From Diphasiastrum complanatum (taxonomy: Eukaryota; Streptophyta; Lycopodiopsida; Lycopodiales; Lycopodiaceae), in NCBI GenBank assembly GCA_029204225.1, contig CM055106.1, positions 9,844,274 to 9,908,273 of the forward strand: 64,000 nt of DNA, in the 5' to 3' direction. The position numbers were made by a program, and so were the translations under genes. The notes beneath the pieces are model-generated. The model ran no database searches. It was not told the DNA's origin and saw only the letters and a list, made by a program, of their open reading frames with translations. This document shows positions 39,739-51,205 of the stretch, piece after piece (the stretch's first letter is position 1; every line of letters starts with the position of its first letter).

Positions 39739-40173
39739 GATTTCCCTCAGAAATCAGTAGCTAAAACCCTGCAAAGTTCTAAAAATAACAGTGATCTGAT
39801 CTGTTTCCAGCGATCAGGTCTATTCCAGTAAACTTCTTCAGTGATCTGCCTGTTTTCTGAAAAATTATCACCAGCGATCTGCAATCAGAAACAACAACGC
39901 TTCAACAACCTGAAATTAGAAAACCATCCACGGTAGTCTGCGATTGCGTGCAATGAATTCTGGTTCTGCAGGCAGCGGGTCTATAGGTCCAACAATCCAA
40001 CCAAATCAAATTCAGTTCAGACATATTCAGATCTGCAGGTCCACCAACGATCAGTCTGAGACAAATTCTTTGTGAAAGCGAACAGGTCTAAAACAATCTC
40101 TTTGATTCCAGCACAGCAATGAACATGCAACCAACGATCCACTCCTCCAATCCACTTCTTGTAACCTTGCAAA

Positions 40174-40236
<63 letters not shown>

Positions 40237-40259
40237 CCAAAGAGCCTGCTTTAATACCA
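39739..40259 (-). mobile_element. Leader of the family A copia, with primer site
   Basis: Noncoding leader between gag and the 5' LTR. It holds several diverged CAGCGATC(T/A) motifs. A mutated primer site reads TGGTATTAAAGC (complement of 40248-40259). The (CT)28 tract lies within it. Confidence 0.8.
40179..40234. repeat. (TC)28 microsatellite in a retroelement leader
   Basis: A 56-bp uninterrupted tract. In the related plus-strand copy the equivalent site, just after the primer site, holds only GAGAGAGAGA (near 48999), so the tract probably expanded from that short seed. Confidence 0.95.
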
Positions 40260-40754
40260 TGTCAGAATTCTTCATACAAATTCTAGATGGAGTTTACTAG
40301 TCCTACTAGCACTCACAAAGCAAGCATAGAGATTGAAGAGAACATAGATTGTAGAAGAGTTGAGCAAAGCTCTAAACAACTGGAATGACTTTGTGGTGGG
40401 GCGCCAGCCTACATATATATTTTCTCTAATCTATGTGAAAGCTAAAAGCATAAAGCAAATAGCTAAAGACAAAAAAAAACCAATTGCTATTATTACTACC
40501 TATATTGGGTAAAGACCCATGGTGTATTTCGAACTGGCAAAACCAAATTCTATTTTAGTGGTAGTACACCCACTTCGATGCATGACAATAAAACAACTTG
40601 TTAAAAATAGTAATGACCCCTATCATACGACTTGCTAAAAATAGTATTGGCCCCTATAATAAGATTTACTTAAAATAGAAATGGCCCCCATAATAGCACA
40701 CAAGCATGACCAAACTCACACTAAGAAATATCAAATAAACATTAATTCCTAACA
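40260..40754 (-). mobile_element. 5' LTR (family A), 495 bp, minus strand
   Basis: Plus-strand ends are TGTCAGAATTC and AATTCCTAACA. Similar in inverted orientation to 48574-48970 (shared GGCGCCAGCCTAC, GCTATTATAGGG-like and TAGTAGGACTAGTA-like blocks). It inserts into a gypsy gag fragment. Confidence 0.9.
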
Positions 40755-40920
40755 AAAAATGCCACCAAATAGTGGCATGACCATCCAACGATATTGCGGC
40801 TAACTCGATCCATTGCGGATCCATCTTCGGAAACTTAAGGAAATAGATCTCCAATTTAGCACACCAACTTTCGAATCCATTCCCATCAGGAGAACCCAAG
40901 TATATGGAAAGCTAGATCTT
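40755..40920 (-). pseudogene. Ty3-gypsy-like gag fragment
   Basis: Minus-strand reading FESWCAKLEIYFLKFPKM then IELAAISLDGHATIWWHFL fits the retrotransposon gag block (W-x-x-K-L-E-x-Y-F ... A-x-x-L-x-G-x-A-x-x-WW). It is cut at the family A LTR, which provides the rest of the apparent ORF. Confidence 0.75.
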
Positions 40921-42117
40921 ATCCTTAAAATCTCAAGGAGCTAATGGAGAAGTATCAAAACTAGAAAATGGCAGTACATATGAGGTATTTGGTCGTGGAA
41001 AAATGGGCTAGGTCACATGTATCTAATAACACAAAAAAAAATTGACATTTATTTTGGAAAAAATAAATAACTAAATTTACGACGGGCTATTTGGCTATGA
41101 AAATATTAGGCTACATCACACCTATCCAATATCACAGATTTTGGAGATTTCATACATCATCTCTTAGGCATGCAACAAGTTATTTGGCTATGGTCATGGT
41201 TGTGGGCAACAAATGGACTAGGGCACACATCCAATATCACAAATATTTTTTAGATTGCCCATACAATATCACGTGTTTGTGCCCCACATAAGTTTCCCAA
41301 ACACCTAGAAATGAACACGAAGTGCTTGTAACATATCATCAAAGGAAAATCGGAGACATCAAAAAGGAAAACTTGAAAAATGCATCTGATCAATATTGCA
41401 AAATGGGTTGAAGACTACACTGTAGAGGAGTGTTTGAAAAAAAATGCATCCGTCAAAGAACTGAGCCCAAGAAAGAGTTCAGATACCAAGTCATCCATGT
41501 CGTCTAGGGACCCAATCGTCCAAAATTGAACTAGCAAGTCTCACAATTTTTAGAGCAAAGGAATGAATCTTGCCCCCTGATGGATTTCACTTAGAATTCT
41601 CTTTCCCCCAAAGAGACAATGTCTTCTAGTCTAACCATGAAAAACATTTGCAAGGTTTTTCTGCACGGAATGGATAACACAATTCTTCGATGGGTTGAAG
41701 GGCCTTAACATTTACAAATTATTGGATCTAGAGTTGGGAGGTTTCTTCACATGACCAAGGCCCAACAACAAACTTAGAAAATAAGATTCACTTCTTGGCT
41801 TTACAAGTGTGAATTGTCTAAGATTCACTTCTTGGCTTTTTAAGTGTGAATTGGGAAAAAGTCCAGATGAACATTCCCTACATTTAGTCCTCTTTGGATG
41901 TTAGATGTGAACAAGAGTGTCATCTTGTCAGCAACTTTCATTTGTGAAGCAGTCATAATCTGCCACGTACCCTAAACTAAAACTATCAGAATCTACATTA
42001 TCAAAGCTATTTTAGAGCCTTACACTCCAGCTTCACAGACTTATTCTAGCCACTTGACATAATCCTGCTTTTATTGAAAACAAAAACCACAAACTTGGAA
42101 ATGAGGAGAGAATATAC
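40921..42117. other. 3' flank of the helicase gene; terminal exon not found
   Basis: The helicase gene should continue here with a short C-terminal exon after the donor at 42117, but I could not identify it. A 34-bp tandem duplication is present at 41783-41816 and 41820-41853. Confidence 0.4.
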
Positions 42118-42672
42118 CTGCAATTGTGCGTACTGACTATTTGACTTGGTCAACAGCACCGACACTTGAGTATTGTGCAGCATCATCAAAACTAAACTGA
42201 TAGATGCAAAGAATCGTGCAATGGAATTTCTTTTAGTATTAGTGTCCTCATCAGAGCCAAGAAATGGGAAGTTCCACACAATGCAGCCCACCTCGGCCCA
42301 TAATTTCTCGTCTTCTCTAATGTTTTTAATACAGGATCTTGGTACAAACACGGTAGGATCAATGCCCCAAAGTACTTGTATACCCGATTGTACGATCTGC
42401 TCGAATTCTTCACACACATTGGAAGCTTCCAGAACTTCAGCTTTTGTTTTCACCATGGTTGCAAGAATGCTGGTTGGTTCATAGATGGATGCCAGATATT
42501 TGGCGAAGGAAAAGTCTGAGTCGCCTATCAAAAGAACATACTTGTTGACAGTCAAATACTCTAGCATACCCGAGGAAATAGCTTCCTCTAACTCTGCTGT
42601 CAATTCCTCCTCAGAGGACAAAACAATTTGATAGTCATGCCAAAATCTGCATCCCTCTCCATAACGACAGCC
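42118..42672 (-). CDS. DExH8: DExH8-like helicase, exon with second CCCH finger and Rossmann-like domain
   Basis: Minus strand, 555 bp (185 codons), phase 0. The acceptor is ...catacag at 42673 and the donor is CAG/GTATAT at 42118. It starts GCRYGEGCRFWH, completing a CCCH finger begun in the preceding exon. It then runs through VLLIGDSDFSFAKYL, SILATMV and VLWGIDPTVF to VGCIVWNFPFLGSDEDTN and LLTKSNSQYAQLQ. The pattern matches, from memory, the C-terminus of the plant DExH-box/CCCH helicase family (Arabidopsis At2g47680 type). The GDSDFSFA loop resembles DUF2431/BMT5-like Rossmann methyltransferase folds. The symbol is by family resemblance only. Confidence 0.85.
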
Positions 42673-42848
42673 CTGTATGACACACCACAACTGGCACAGC
42701 TCTGAAAAACTTCATAAAATCTCAGAATTTAAGCCAAAGGTGAGACATACCTTGGCTGATGAAAGCTGACCTTTGGTTAGCAAAAATATATATACATGAT
42801 ATTGAGATCTGAGTGTAAGAGAATCAAGTAGATCACAAGGAGAAATAC

Positions 42849-43034
42849 ACTGGCAGACATGAAGAATTTGCATGTGGCAGGCTTGGCAGAAAGTGAATGT
42901 GCGAATGAGCAACTATTTCCTCTATTACAACTTCCCATTTGAAAGAAAGAACAGAGTGGAACTGTGTTGTATGCTGCATCAAAGGCATCTTCTTCCACCT
43001 CAGAAGAGCAGGATTTTAAATGCTTTGCTCTAAC
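42849..43034 (-). CDS. DExH8: DExH8-like helicase, exon with first CCCH finger
   Basis: Minus strand, 186 bp, phase 0. The acceptor is ...tttgacag; the donor is AGT/GTATTT. It encodes an acidic lead-in then PLCSFFQMGSCNRGNSCSFAH, a C-X7-C-X5-C-X3-H finger that would bind RNA. It then encodes ATCKFFMSAS, the start of the second finger. Joined to the next exon, the second finger is C-X8-C-X5-C-X3-H, which supports both splice sites. Confidence 0.88.
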
Positions 43035-43253
43035 CTGTCAAAAGCAGCACCAGCTTTTACTACAATAAATGACGGATATATGATTTAACCTAACCAATTT
43101 CTATTCACCAATATGGGCCGTCAGATGAGAGCATGTTAGAAGAAATTCCAGAAAATTGCTAACATATATGATGATGCTGAATGCATTAAGAAGTTACACA
43201 TTAGAGCTTAAATGTAACCTTGAAATCACATTTACAAAATAAAAGTCCCGCAC

Positions 43254-43510
43254 CTCCAATAAAATTCGTGACAGATTATACTCATCATCTTGTGTATGAT
43301 AAGTTCCTGATAGAACATAAGGAGTTGCCACACAAAAATCTTCACATTCAGAGTGATCTTGAGAGAAATCGTTAGCATGAGAACCATCTTTATAAGATGC
43401 AGAAGAGTTGCACTGATGGCTCACAGCAGATCTGTAATAAGACGGGGACGCTAATATAGTATTCATGAACTTGGGCCTGAAACGGTGCATTACCTCCATA
43501 ATCGCATCAA
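43254..43510 (-). CDS. DExH8: DExH8-like helicase, HRFRP exon
   Basis: Minus strand, 257 bp (2 nt completing a split Phe codon, then 85 codons). The acceptor is ...tttttgcag and the donor is GAG/GTGCGG, a weak but GT-starting site. It reads AIMEVMHRFRPKFMN, a motif I recall as conserved in this helicase family between the helicase-associated region and the zinc fingers. A Ser-rich linker and ATPYVLSGTYHTQDDEYN follow. Confidence 0.85.
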
Positions 43511-43604
43511 CTGCAAAAACCAGAAAACATTGACATGAAAATTCAGCATATTGCATTCCAAATCCAAGAATAAAGAACAGGGTCCACACCTTTTCAGAAC
43601 TTAC

Positions 43605-43761
43605 AAGTCTCTGCTACTGCTTGAAGAGATGCCCTTGAAAGATGATGCTTAAGGCACCAATTTTGTTCTACATCATCCAAATCAGGTGTGTGTATGTCTG
43701 TCACATCTACAGGTTCGTCACTACTTCCAAGGAACAATAGTCTTTCCATTCGCTGTTTATC
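43605..43761 (-). CDS. DExH8: DExH8-like helicase, exon after the giant intron
   Basis: Minus strand, 157 bp (52 codons plus one base). The acceptor is ...tttctgcag and the donor is the perfect consensus GTAAGT. It reads DKQRMERLLFLG, then DLDDVEQNWCLKHHLSRASL, matching the expected D-K-x-R-x-E and E-x-x-W-C-x-x-H-x-L pattern. The phase joins correctly with the exons on both sides. Confidence 0.88.
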
Positions 43762-43899
43762 CTGCAGAAAGTAAACGATTTCTAACATGTCGATATACTA
43801 CACAATTTTCATACTGAATTGAAACTTTTAGATACTATAAAATGAAGCCAAGCTCACTCATATGTTGGTGGAGTATCATCTTTGAAATGACAGAGATGA

Positions 43900-45115
43900 A
43901 GTGATGCTCTTTTCCGTTTGTGCCCACTTCATTATAGAACACCAACCTCATCTACACTCTACAGCCGCACATTTAGAGGGCCCACTAGGCGGCGTCTTTC
44001 AGAGATGAGGGACCCCACACCCCCCCTTGCTGAGCCATCAAAGCATACATTCAAAGATGGAGAGTTTATTGGTCCTACGTACCAAACTTCCTCCATGTCA
44101 GGCCCATCCATCTCGCCCATGGGTTAATCTTAGACGGCAGAATGTCCCACAAAGTGTCAAGGGAGACGGCCCACAAGAATGCATCACATGCAGTGTCTCA
44201 GATATTTTATGACCTGGACCTACCATTCTCTATACCCAACACTCAAGTCTTCAAGGATGTTGTAACCGCTATAGCTGCCACAGATCCTTCTTTCTCGCCA
44301 CACACTGTAGAGTTGCTTTGCACTACTTGCCTTAGAGAGCGAGTGAACACCCTCACAGACCAGCTTGAGATCCTCAAAGGCTGAGCGAATGTGCGGTCGC
44401 TCTCTATCATGTCTGATGGTTTGGAGTCGACCAGTGATTAACATCCTAGTGTCTTGTTGCATGGGCACTATGTTCTTACGGGCGGTGGATGATTACAGCA
44501 GAGTACATTTATGGCATTATCCGTGAGGCGATACTTGAGGTTGGGCCATCCAATGTGGTTTTGGTGGTGACTAATAACCCCTCCAACTGCAAACGCATGG
44601 GGTCTTTGGTGATGGCAAAGTTTCCCACGATCGTGTGGACTCCTTGCGCTACGCATTGCCTCAATTTACTAATGCATGATATTGAGAGACTTCAATGGGT
44701 TAGACATATCACAACTCTGGCCTCCTCTTTTTATTAAGATTTGAGATTAAAAAGAGGAGGGTTCTTGGCATGTTCCGGGCATACAACATCTTGGAGTTGC
44801 ACAAGCCAGCACCTACTTGGTTTGCATATTACCTCCTTGTTATTGATCGACTTGTGCACGTTAGACAGGAGCTGCAAAGGATGGCAACGAACACGGAGAT
44901 TTTGGATTGGCAATGGTCCGATTTTCATCTATCAATTTTGGGGATAACTTCTGGCAGGAGGCAGAAGTCCTGGCACGTGTGCTGCGCCCCATTACCATGT
45001 GTTGCGAGTGGTTAACAAAGAGGGTTGTACAATGAGACTACTCTACGAGTTCATGGACCGGATTGGCCATCCTCTACGTCGGCCCGTTCTATCAGAGTCC
45101 AGGTATTGAACCTTT
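43900..45115 (+). pseudogene. Degraded hAT transposase (N-terminal and DUF659 part)
   Basis: Plus strand, several frames. It reads RRRLSEMRDPTPPLAEPSKH, then QIFYDLDLPFSIPNTQVF, a GRSLSxMSDG-like patch, and AEYIYGIIREAILEVGPSNV followed by LVVTNNPSNCKRMG and FPTIVWTPCATHCLNLLMHD. The D/N-N-x-S-N and W-T-P-C-x-x-H-C-L-x-L blocks are typical of plant Ac-like hAT transposases with a DUF659 domain. The next block includes LEWxxF-like and LLYEFMDRIGHP pieces. Multiple stops and frameshifts show it is dead. Confidence 0.85.
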
Positions 45116-45929
45116 AAACCTAGTTAAATAAATAGTACATGGCATATGGTCATAATTGGGTCCGAATTTTTAAGGCCCAAATAACTTAGGCAAATTTTTT
45201 TGTAGCCAAACTCGTGGAAGGCCTTCTTGCATGATGATGCCACCTACCCACTTGAGTTTGGTAGACCCCCATGCACATCCCACTTGAGTTTGGTAGACCC
45301 CCATGCACATGTGCATGGGGGAGAATAAGTTAGTTTGCCACCTATCATGACATGCATGCAACATGCAAAATGCATGCATGAGAATTTTGACACTTGGCAA
45401 TTGCATGGAGGCTCCACGAGTTGGAGAGTGTGTTGGATTGGAAGCATCCTCCATCCTCTTTGTTTATGTGTCTTCTTGATCCATTTTTGGTGTAGGAAGT
45501 CGCTGCTGGCCAGATCTGGATTTTCAATTGTTTCTCCCTCATCACTCATCCAAATCAGATGAGAACAATTGCAAACTGATCCTTGGTGGAGGGCGCTACT
45601 ATTCACACCATTTCTGCTTCCAATTCATGCAAATCTGGAGCCAGGACAGCCATAAACCATTTGTAGGAGGGCGCTGGTTCAGTTTGTTTAATCTTTCATT
45701 TCTCTTACTTATGATTAGAAGTCATTTAGAGGTCAACAAGAACCTGGTTTTGCAGATCTGACACTACTAATTGTATTGGCCAGCAAGTAGAGATCATTTC
45801 TATTCTTGATTCATCTAATAGGCATAGAGTAGAGTTCATACAAATTAAACTCGGATCAAATCTATGATCCACAGCTTGCTGGTTTTTTCCTAAACCTTGC
45901 ATGGTCTGTGCATGCTCTTGCATGTTGCA
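45116..45929. other. Insertion or spacer inside the hAT remnant
   Basis: Noncoding. It contains a 32-bp tandem duplication (45247-45278 and 45279-45310, TTTGGTAGACCCCCATG core). It may be a transposase intron or a secondary insertion. Confidence 0.4.
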
Positions 45930-46780
45930 TGAGCTTGCATGTTGCTTAAATCTTCTTGCATGTCTGTTTCACCAGATGATTGCATGCTACCTGAGACAGA
46001 TAGCACACAGAGTCCTCCATCCCATGTGGAGCCTACAGATGACCAGGTGGTTGGTGCAGTATTGGGTGACCTGCAGGACGATTTGGCTGCGGAGCTTGGA
46101 GTTGATGTGGGAGAGCATGATTAGGGAGATCTTGGATCAGACATATCGGAGCCAGATGACAGATGATTCTGATGATGACATACTGGACCAAGAGGCCGAT
46201 GCAGGAGTGTAGACCCCTGGTCAAGATCTACCAGCTGGTGATGATGATCTGTATCCTGAGGATTTTATTTGCACGGAGAGAGAGCCATGGGGAGTTTTCG
46301 ATGCAGGGGGACCAGGAGGGACCTCCCACAGAGTGACACTTTATTGTAATATGATTATAACCAATTTTTTACAGTTCATGGTATGATTTGCATACATTTG
46401 AGTTGTATTGTATTTGATCAAATTAGAAGTCATGCCTTATTGACTGTGGGTTCCAGGGTGTAGGACACATCAGATCCACTAGTCCAGGTTGCCTCTAGAG
46501 CTCCAGCCCAGCTGCACAACCTTGCTAGGTATGGACACAGACACCACATTGCTCGTGCCTCTAGAGTTGCAACTCATGCATCCATTGTACCCACACCATC
46601 CACCAGGGTCCCCACTGGACGCCGGGTACCTAGCAGGGGTAGGGGTAGGGGCAGATCTAGATCACAGCCAGTTGTCCACTCTAATGACACATCCCAGGGT
46701 TCCATTCATCCATCTGACGATGAGCCCATAGCATCCAGCAGTTCTGGCTATAGCCTTGAGCATGTCGAGGACATTGTCCA
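45930..46780 (+). pseudogene. Probable C-terminal part of the hAT transposase
   Basis: Plus-strand open segments with low-complexity composition: an acidic part (LGDLQDDLAAELGVDVGEHD), a segment containing DLYPEDFICTEREPWGVFD, and an Arg/Ser/Gly-rich tail at about 46455-46775 with RVPSRGRGRGRSRSQP. Acidic plus RG-rich tails are common after the dimerisation domain of plant hAT transposases. Assignment is by position and composition, not by a diagnostic motif. Confidence 0.45.
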
Positions 46781-47404
46781 CATTGTTGTATTTGCCTTTT
46801 ATTTGATATTAGTAAAGATGTTTTGCATTGTCAAATACAACATTTGTTAAGATATAATTTGTTCTTCTGTTATGTAAAATTGTGCTTTTGCTATCTGAAT
46901 AGATTGTTCCATAGGGTCTGGTAGTTTCAAAAAAACGTCACATAAAAGGTTTATATTAGACATAATATTGTTCAGAAAATGTAGAGTAAAGGTGTTGGAT
47001 TTTTTGACCTTTTTTCATGTTGTTTGATGTCGATATAATATGCTTAATACACAGGTATCATTAGCTTTCTGGGCTACAACATTTTGTTTTCAAATGGCAT
47101 AACATTTTGCTACCCTAATCATTACTTTGACCTACGTGATATTATACACTAGTCTGTACTCAATAAATTGGGGTCTTAGGATTATGCCTATGTACTATGA
47201 CTTACGGAGATCCGAGAGCTTGGTCCTAAGTTTCTAATCTTGTCCCCGTTCCTAGCAGTGCCCAAGTTCATGCTTAGAAAGAGTGTTTAGAGTTCCTATA
47301 CATGTTTCTATTGAAACCTAAGTTCCTGAGTCCACGCATAAAAATTAGAGGGTTCCAATTCTTGTTTTTGTTCCTATTGAACCTAAGTTGCCACGACTTC
47401 TTGT
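46781..47404. other. Intron sequence, nothing recognised
   Basis: Between the hAT remnant and the copia LTR at 47405. No motif seen. Confidence 0.4.
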
Positions 47405-47815
47405 TCCAATTGATGAATTGCAAGACCTGTCACCTAGCTATGGAGTATCTTAACTGCAATACTAGATCAACCAAGAAAGCTTGAGAAACTTAGCTATGGA
47501 AAACATCACATATAAGGAGAATTGCATAAGCACCTCAAAACACCAAAAGTTAGAAAAGAAAATGAATTGCTAGTAAGAGAGAGGGCGTGGGTCCTCCAAA
47601 TCCCTTGTGAGGCAAGCACCTCAAATACATGCATGAAAAGTCTAGGTGTCAACCGTATGAGTGAGCTACTTGGCCAAGTGGGCCACTTGCACTAATTTAC
47701 TTAACTTACAAAAGGGGGGTCTCATTTATGTAATTAATAACATGCCCTGAAAGTTATGTACAACTTACAAATTAATTAGTGCTAAAGGGGGTAAAATGGG
47801 CATTACTCTTCAACA
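47405..47815 (-). mobile_element. LTR (family B), minus strand
   Basis: On the minus strand it starts TGTTGAAGAGTAATG after a polypurine tract (complement of 47816-47824) and matches the plus-strand copy at 56757-57161 over almost its whole length. The outer end (about 47405) is approximate. Confidence 0.88.
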
Positions 47816-48573
47816 CACCCCCTTAATGGCGATTTTATTTAAGCTAACACCCAACAAAGTTCTGAACTTTTCAAACTTATCTTTACTAAGTGGTTTAGTA
47901 AAAATATCAGCTATCTAGTCGTTGGTGTCGCAATAAATCAGCTCGATCTCTCCACTGTCCACTTTCTCCCATATAAAGTGTTGGTCCACCTCTATGTGTT
48001 TCGTCCGTGCATGATAGACTGGATTTCTAGCAAGCTGAATGCAGCTTTGGTTATCACAGTGTAACAATGTGGTCCTACTTGAGCAATCTGCATACCCTCA
48101 AGTAGACGTCACAACCAAATAGCTTCACAGGTGGACCTCGTAGTCGGCTTGTTGCTTGCATCCATGGGTGTGCTAATTGGTTTGCTTTCTTGCATATTAA
48201 ACCGCTTCAATAATTTATGTGCATACTTTGCAATTTCCTCAGAGATAAAAAGACACCGCTTCCCTTTCCAAACCTCAACCTAGAAAGATTTTTAACACAA
48301 GCAATAAGCTTCTTATTGCTTCCTGTGATGAGTAGATCATCCACATAGAGCACAACAACAACAAAGTCTTCTCATTCCTTGAAGACATAAAGATTGCAAT
48401 CAGGCTTACTCTTCTCAAACCCTTGCCTTGCAAAGTACTCGTCAATTCGGCTATACAAGCCCGCCTATTTGAGCCCATACAAGGCTTTACTAAGCCTACA
48501 AACCAGATGTTCTATGCCTGTTATCACAAACCACTGTGGTTGTTCCATGTAAACCTCCTCCTAAAGTTGCCCA
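47816..48573 (-). pseudogene. Ty1-copia reverse transcriptase and RNase H (family B)
   Basis: Right to left on the minus strand: EEVYMEQPQWFVITG, LSKALYGLK, GLYSRIDEYFARQGFEKSKP, then the RT catalytic block VVVVLYVDDLLITGSN (the two Asp are intact). Further on is a SKPISTPMDASNKP-like segment, then the RNase H end. Stops and frameshifts are frequent. It is cut on the right at 48574 by the family A LTR, showing later insertion of that element into the RT gene. Confidence 0.9.
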
Positions 48574-48970
48574 TGTTAGGAATTAATGTTTATTTGATAC
48601 CCCTTAATGATAGTTTGGCCATGCCTGTGTGCTATTATAGGGACCAATACTATTTAGAGTAAATTCGTTTTTTATTGCTTATGCATGTAGGTGGGCGCAC
48701 TACTACTAGATTAGGATCTATTTAGTACTTAGAAATTCACCTTTGGTCTTTACCAAATATAGGTAGTATTTTTAGCAATTAGCTTTTGCTCTTTTGCTAT
48801 TTGCTTTAGGCTTTTAGCCTTTCACATAGATTAGAGAAACTATATATGTAGGCTGGCGCCCCACCACAAGTGCTCCTATAATCTGATTTCTCTTTAATCT
48901 TTATGCTTGGTTGTGTGAGTGCTAGTAGGACTAGTAACTCCATCTAGAATTTGTATCACAAATTCTGACA
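48574..48970 (+). mobile_element. 5' LTR (family A), 397 bp
   Basis: Starts TGTTAGGAATTAATG and ends ...AATTCTGACA. It is homologous to the 3' copy at 51206-51584 and, inverted, to 40260-40754. Confidence 0.93.
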
Positions 48971-48982
48971 TGGTATCAGAGC
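48971..48982 (+). other. Primer-binding site of family A copia
   Basis: TGGTATCAGAGC directly after the LTR; complementary to initiator tRNA-Met. Confidence 0.93.
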
Positions 48983-49164
48983 AGGTTATTTGGTAGGAGA
49001 GAGAGATTGTTTGTAGGGTTGCAACAAATTCTTTGGAGGAGCTGAAGCTGCATGTGGAGTCAACATTGTCAGGAGGACAATACCGATTTCCTAAGAGAAG
49101 ATTTGTAGGCTGATTGTTGGCTGGCAACAGACCTCATCACTGACCTGAAGCTATCAAGATCCAA

Positions 49165-49400
49165 GATCAGATCGCTGGTTTTCTTACAGACTCGCTAGTT
49201 TTCTGACAGGCCTGTTCGCTGGTTTTCTTACATATCTGTTCACTGGTTCTCTTAGACATGTTCGCTGGTTGTCTAACAGACTTGTTCGCTGGTTGTCTGA
49301 CAGATCTCTACATTGGTTGTCTGACATACCTGTTCGCTGGTTGCCTGACAAATCTGTTCACTGGTTGTCTGACAGACCTTTTTCTGATAGATCTGCTTGC
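49165..49400 (+). repeat. 24-bp tandem repeats in the copia leader
   Basis: About nine imperfect units of GTTCGCTGGTTGTCTGACAG plus four bases, lying between the primer site and gag. One frame reads a repeated FAGCLTDL octapeptide (49258 onward), an artefact of the period being a multiple of three. The related minus-strand copy has only scattered CAGCGATC motifs in its leader. Confidence 0.88.
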
Positions 49401-49487
49401 TAGTTGGAGCAAAATCAGATTACTGACTTGCAAAGAAGATTGCATAGATAAAAATCAGGTTGTTGGAAGTTGCTATAGATCAGTATT

Positions 49488-51180
49488 ATGGCAAAGGAAA
49501 GAAGAAGAAGAAGAAACAGCATGATACGGAGGAGAATCAATCAAATTGATCAGAAGATGAAAAGAAAGTGGTTAAAAAAGGAAACTACTTTATTTGCGGA
49601 AAATCAGGACATTATGCAAAGGAGTGCTGGCACAACAAGTTCAAGAAAAAGCATGACGGAAATTTTGCTGAAGAAGAAGAAACATCTAATGCAAAACTAA
49701 GTGCTTTGAATCTTGAAGACTATGAGTTGTTTTCGGCATCGACATCTTCTGGTAGTGGCTTCTCGAAGGAAGAAGACTATTGGTTTATTGATTCAGGAGC
49801 TTCGAAGCATATGACACCAAGGCGAAAAAAGTCTACAAGTCTTGAGGAAATATAACGTGGTTACGGGTTTACCTCAAGTTATTTCTAATCACAAGGTTTT
49901 GAGAAGGATGTGCCTTAGGCAAGCATCATATGAAGAAATTTTTGCCTAGTACATTCAGGGCGAGAAATGTTCTAGAACTTGTTCATACAGATTTGTGTGG
50001 TCCTATGAGGAATCAATCTTATGGAGGAGCAAGTTATTTCATGGTGTTTGTGGATGACTATTCTAGGAAGACATGGATCTATCTTCTGAAGAATAAGGGT
50101 GAAGCATTCAAGTATTTCACATGGTTTAAGACACAGATGGAGAACAGATAGACAAATCAAGATACTCCGCTCGGCGGACAAAGGGGGAAAGTATCTTTCT
50201 ACGGAATTTCAAGTGTTTTGCAAGGATCATGGTATAAAGAGACAATTTGCAAACACGGACACACCTCAACAAAATGGAGTTGTGGAAAGAAAGAACCGGT
50301 CTATAGTGGAAACTGCGAGGAGTATGCTCAAGAGTAAAAATCTTCCAAATATGTTTTGGGGTGAAGCAGTTAAGACGACGGTTTATCTTTTGAATCGAAG
50401 TCCTACAAAGGTTGTAGAAAATCGGACTCCAGAGGAAACTTACACGGGTCGGAAGCCAGATGTAAGTCATTTGAGAGTGTTTGGTAGTATTGCTTTTGCT
50501 CACATACCTAAGGATTCCAGGAGCAAATTGGATTCTAAAGCGACCAAGTGTTTATTCCTTGGATATGATAGTCAAGAGAAGGGATATAGGTTATATGACT
50601 TAGAGGGTAGGAAAATCATCTTAAGTAGGGATGTAATCTTTAATGAGGAGGCAACTCATAAAGATACAGAGATACCTTATGATAAGAATCAAGATGGAGG
50701 AATCCCTATATTATGTGACAAGTTATTACAGGAGCCTGAATCGACACATGTATCGCCTACGCCAACCTAGAGTGACCTTGGTTGAGAAAGGAAAGAGGAA
50801 GGAGAGATCAAATATATGGGATACTTATTCACCTCCTACCTCACCAAGCAGGAAGCATCCTACATGAGAAGCTTGAAGATTGCCTAGATGGTACTATGAA
50901 ACTATCAAGGATAGTGTCATTATGGAACAAGGAGAATCCAGTACACAAGGGACTAGGAGATCGGCTAGACTTGAAAAGCAACATGAAGATCAAGGTCAAC
51001 AGGAGGATCATCATAAGGATGGGGATGTACACTTTGCTTACATGGCTACACTGTTGGAAACCAAGGATCCATCTACTTTCAGGGGAAGTGGAGGCTACAG
51101 AAAAACAAGCTGCAGATATCTTTACCAAAGGACTTGGCAAAGAAAAGTTTCAGAAGTTTAGAGAACTTCTAGGAGTAATA
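49488..51180 (+). pseudogene. Ty1-copia family A remnant: zinc knuckle, protease, integrase, RNase H end
   Basis: Plus strand. A CCHC zinc knuckle (CGKSGHYAKECWHNKFKKKH, first Cys one codon earlier) is followed by protease WFIDSGASKHMTPRRK. Integrase has LVHTDLCGPM, FVDDYSRKTWIYLL, DTPQQNGVVERKNRSIVETA and LNRSPTKVVENRTPEE, ending EGRKIILSRDVIFNE. The region then passes through damaged sequence directly to the RNase H end EKQAADIFTKGLGKEKFQKF; RT is deleted, as is most of gag. Frame breaks occur near 49855, 50150 and 50770. It is non-autonomous. Confidence 0.92.
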
Positions 51181-51205
51181 GATAACAAAGTAAACATTAA
51201 GGGGG

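Noticed and set aside
49258-49524. ORF with repeated AGCLTDLF octapeptide
   Set aside because: It is a frame through the 24-bp noncoding repeats in a copia leader; the period is a multiple of three.
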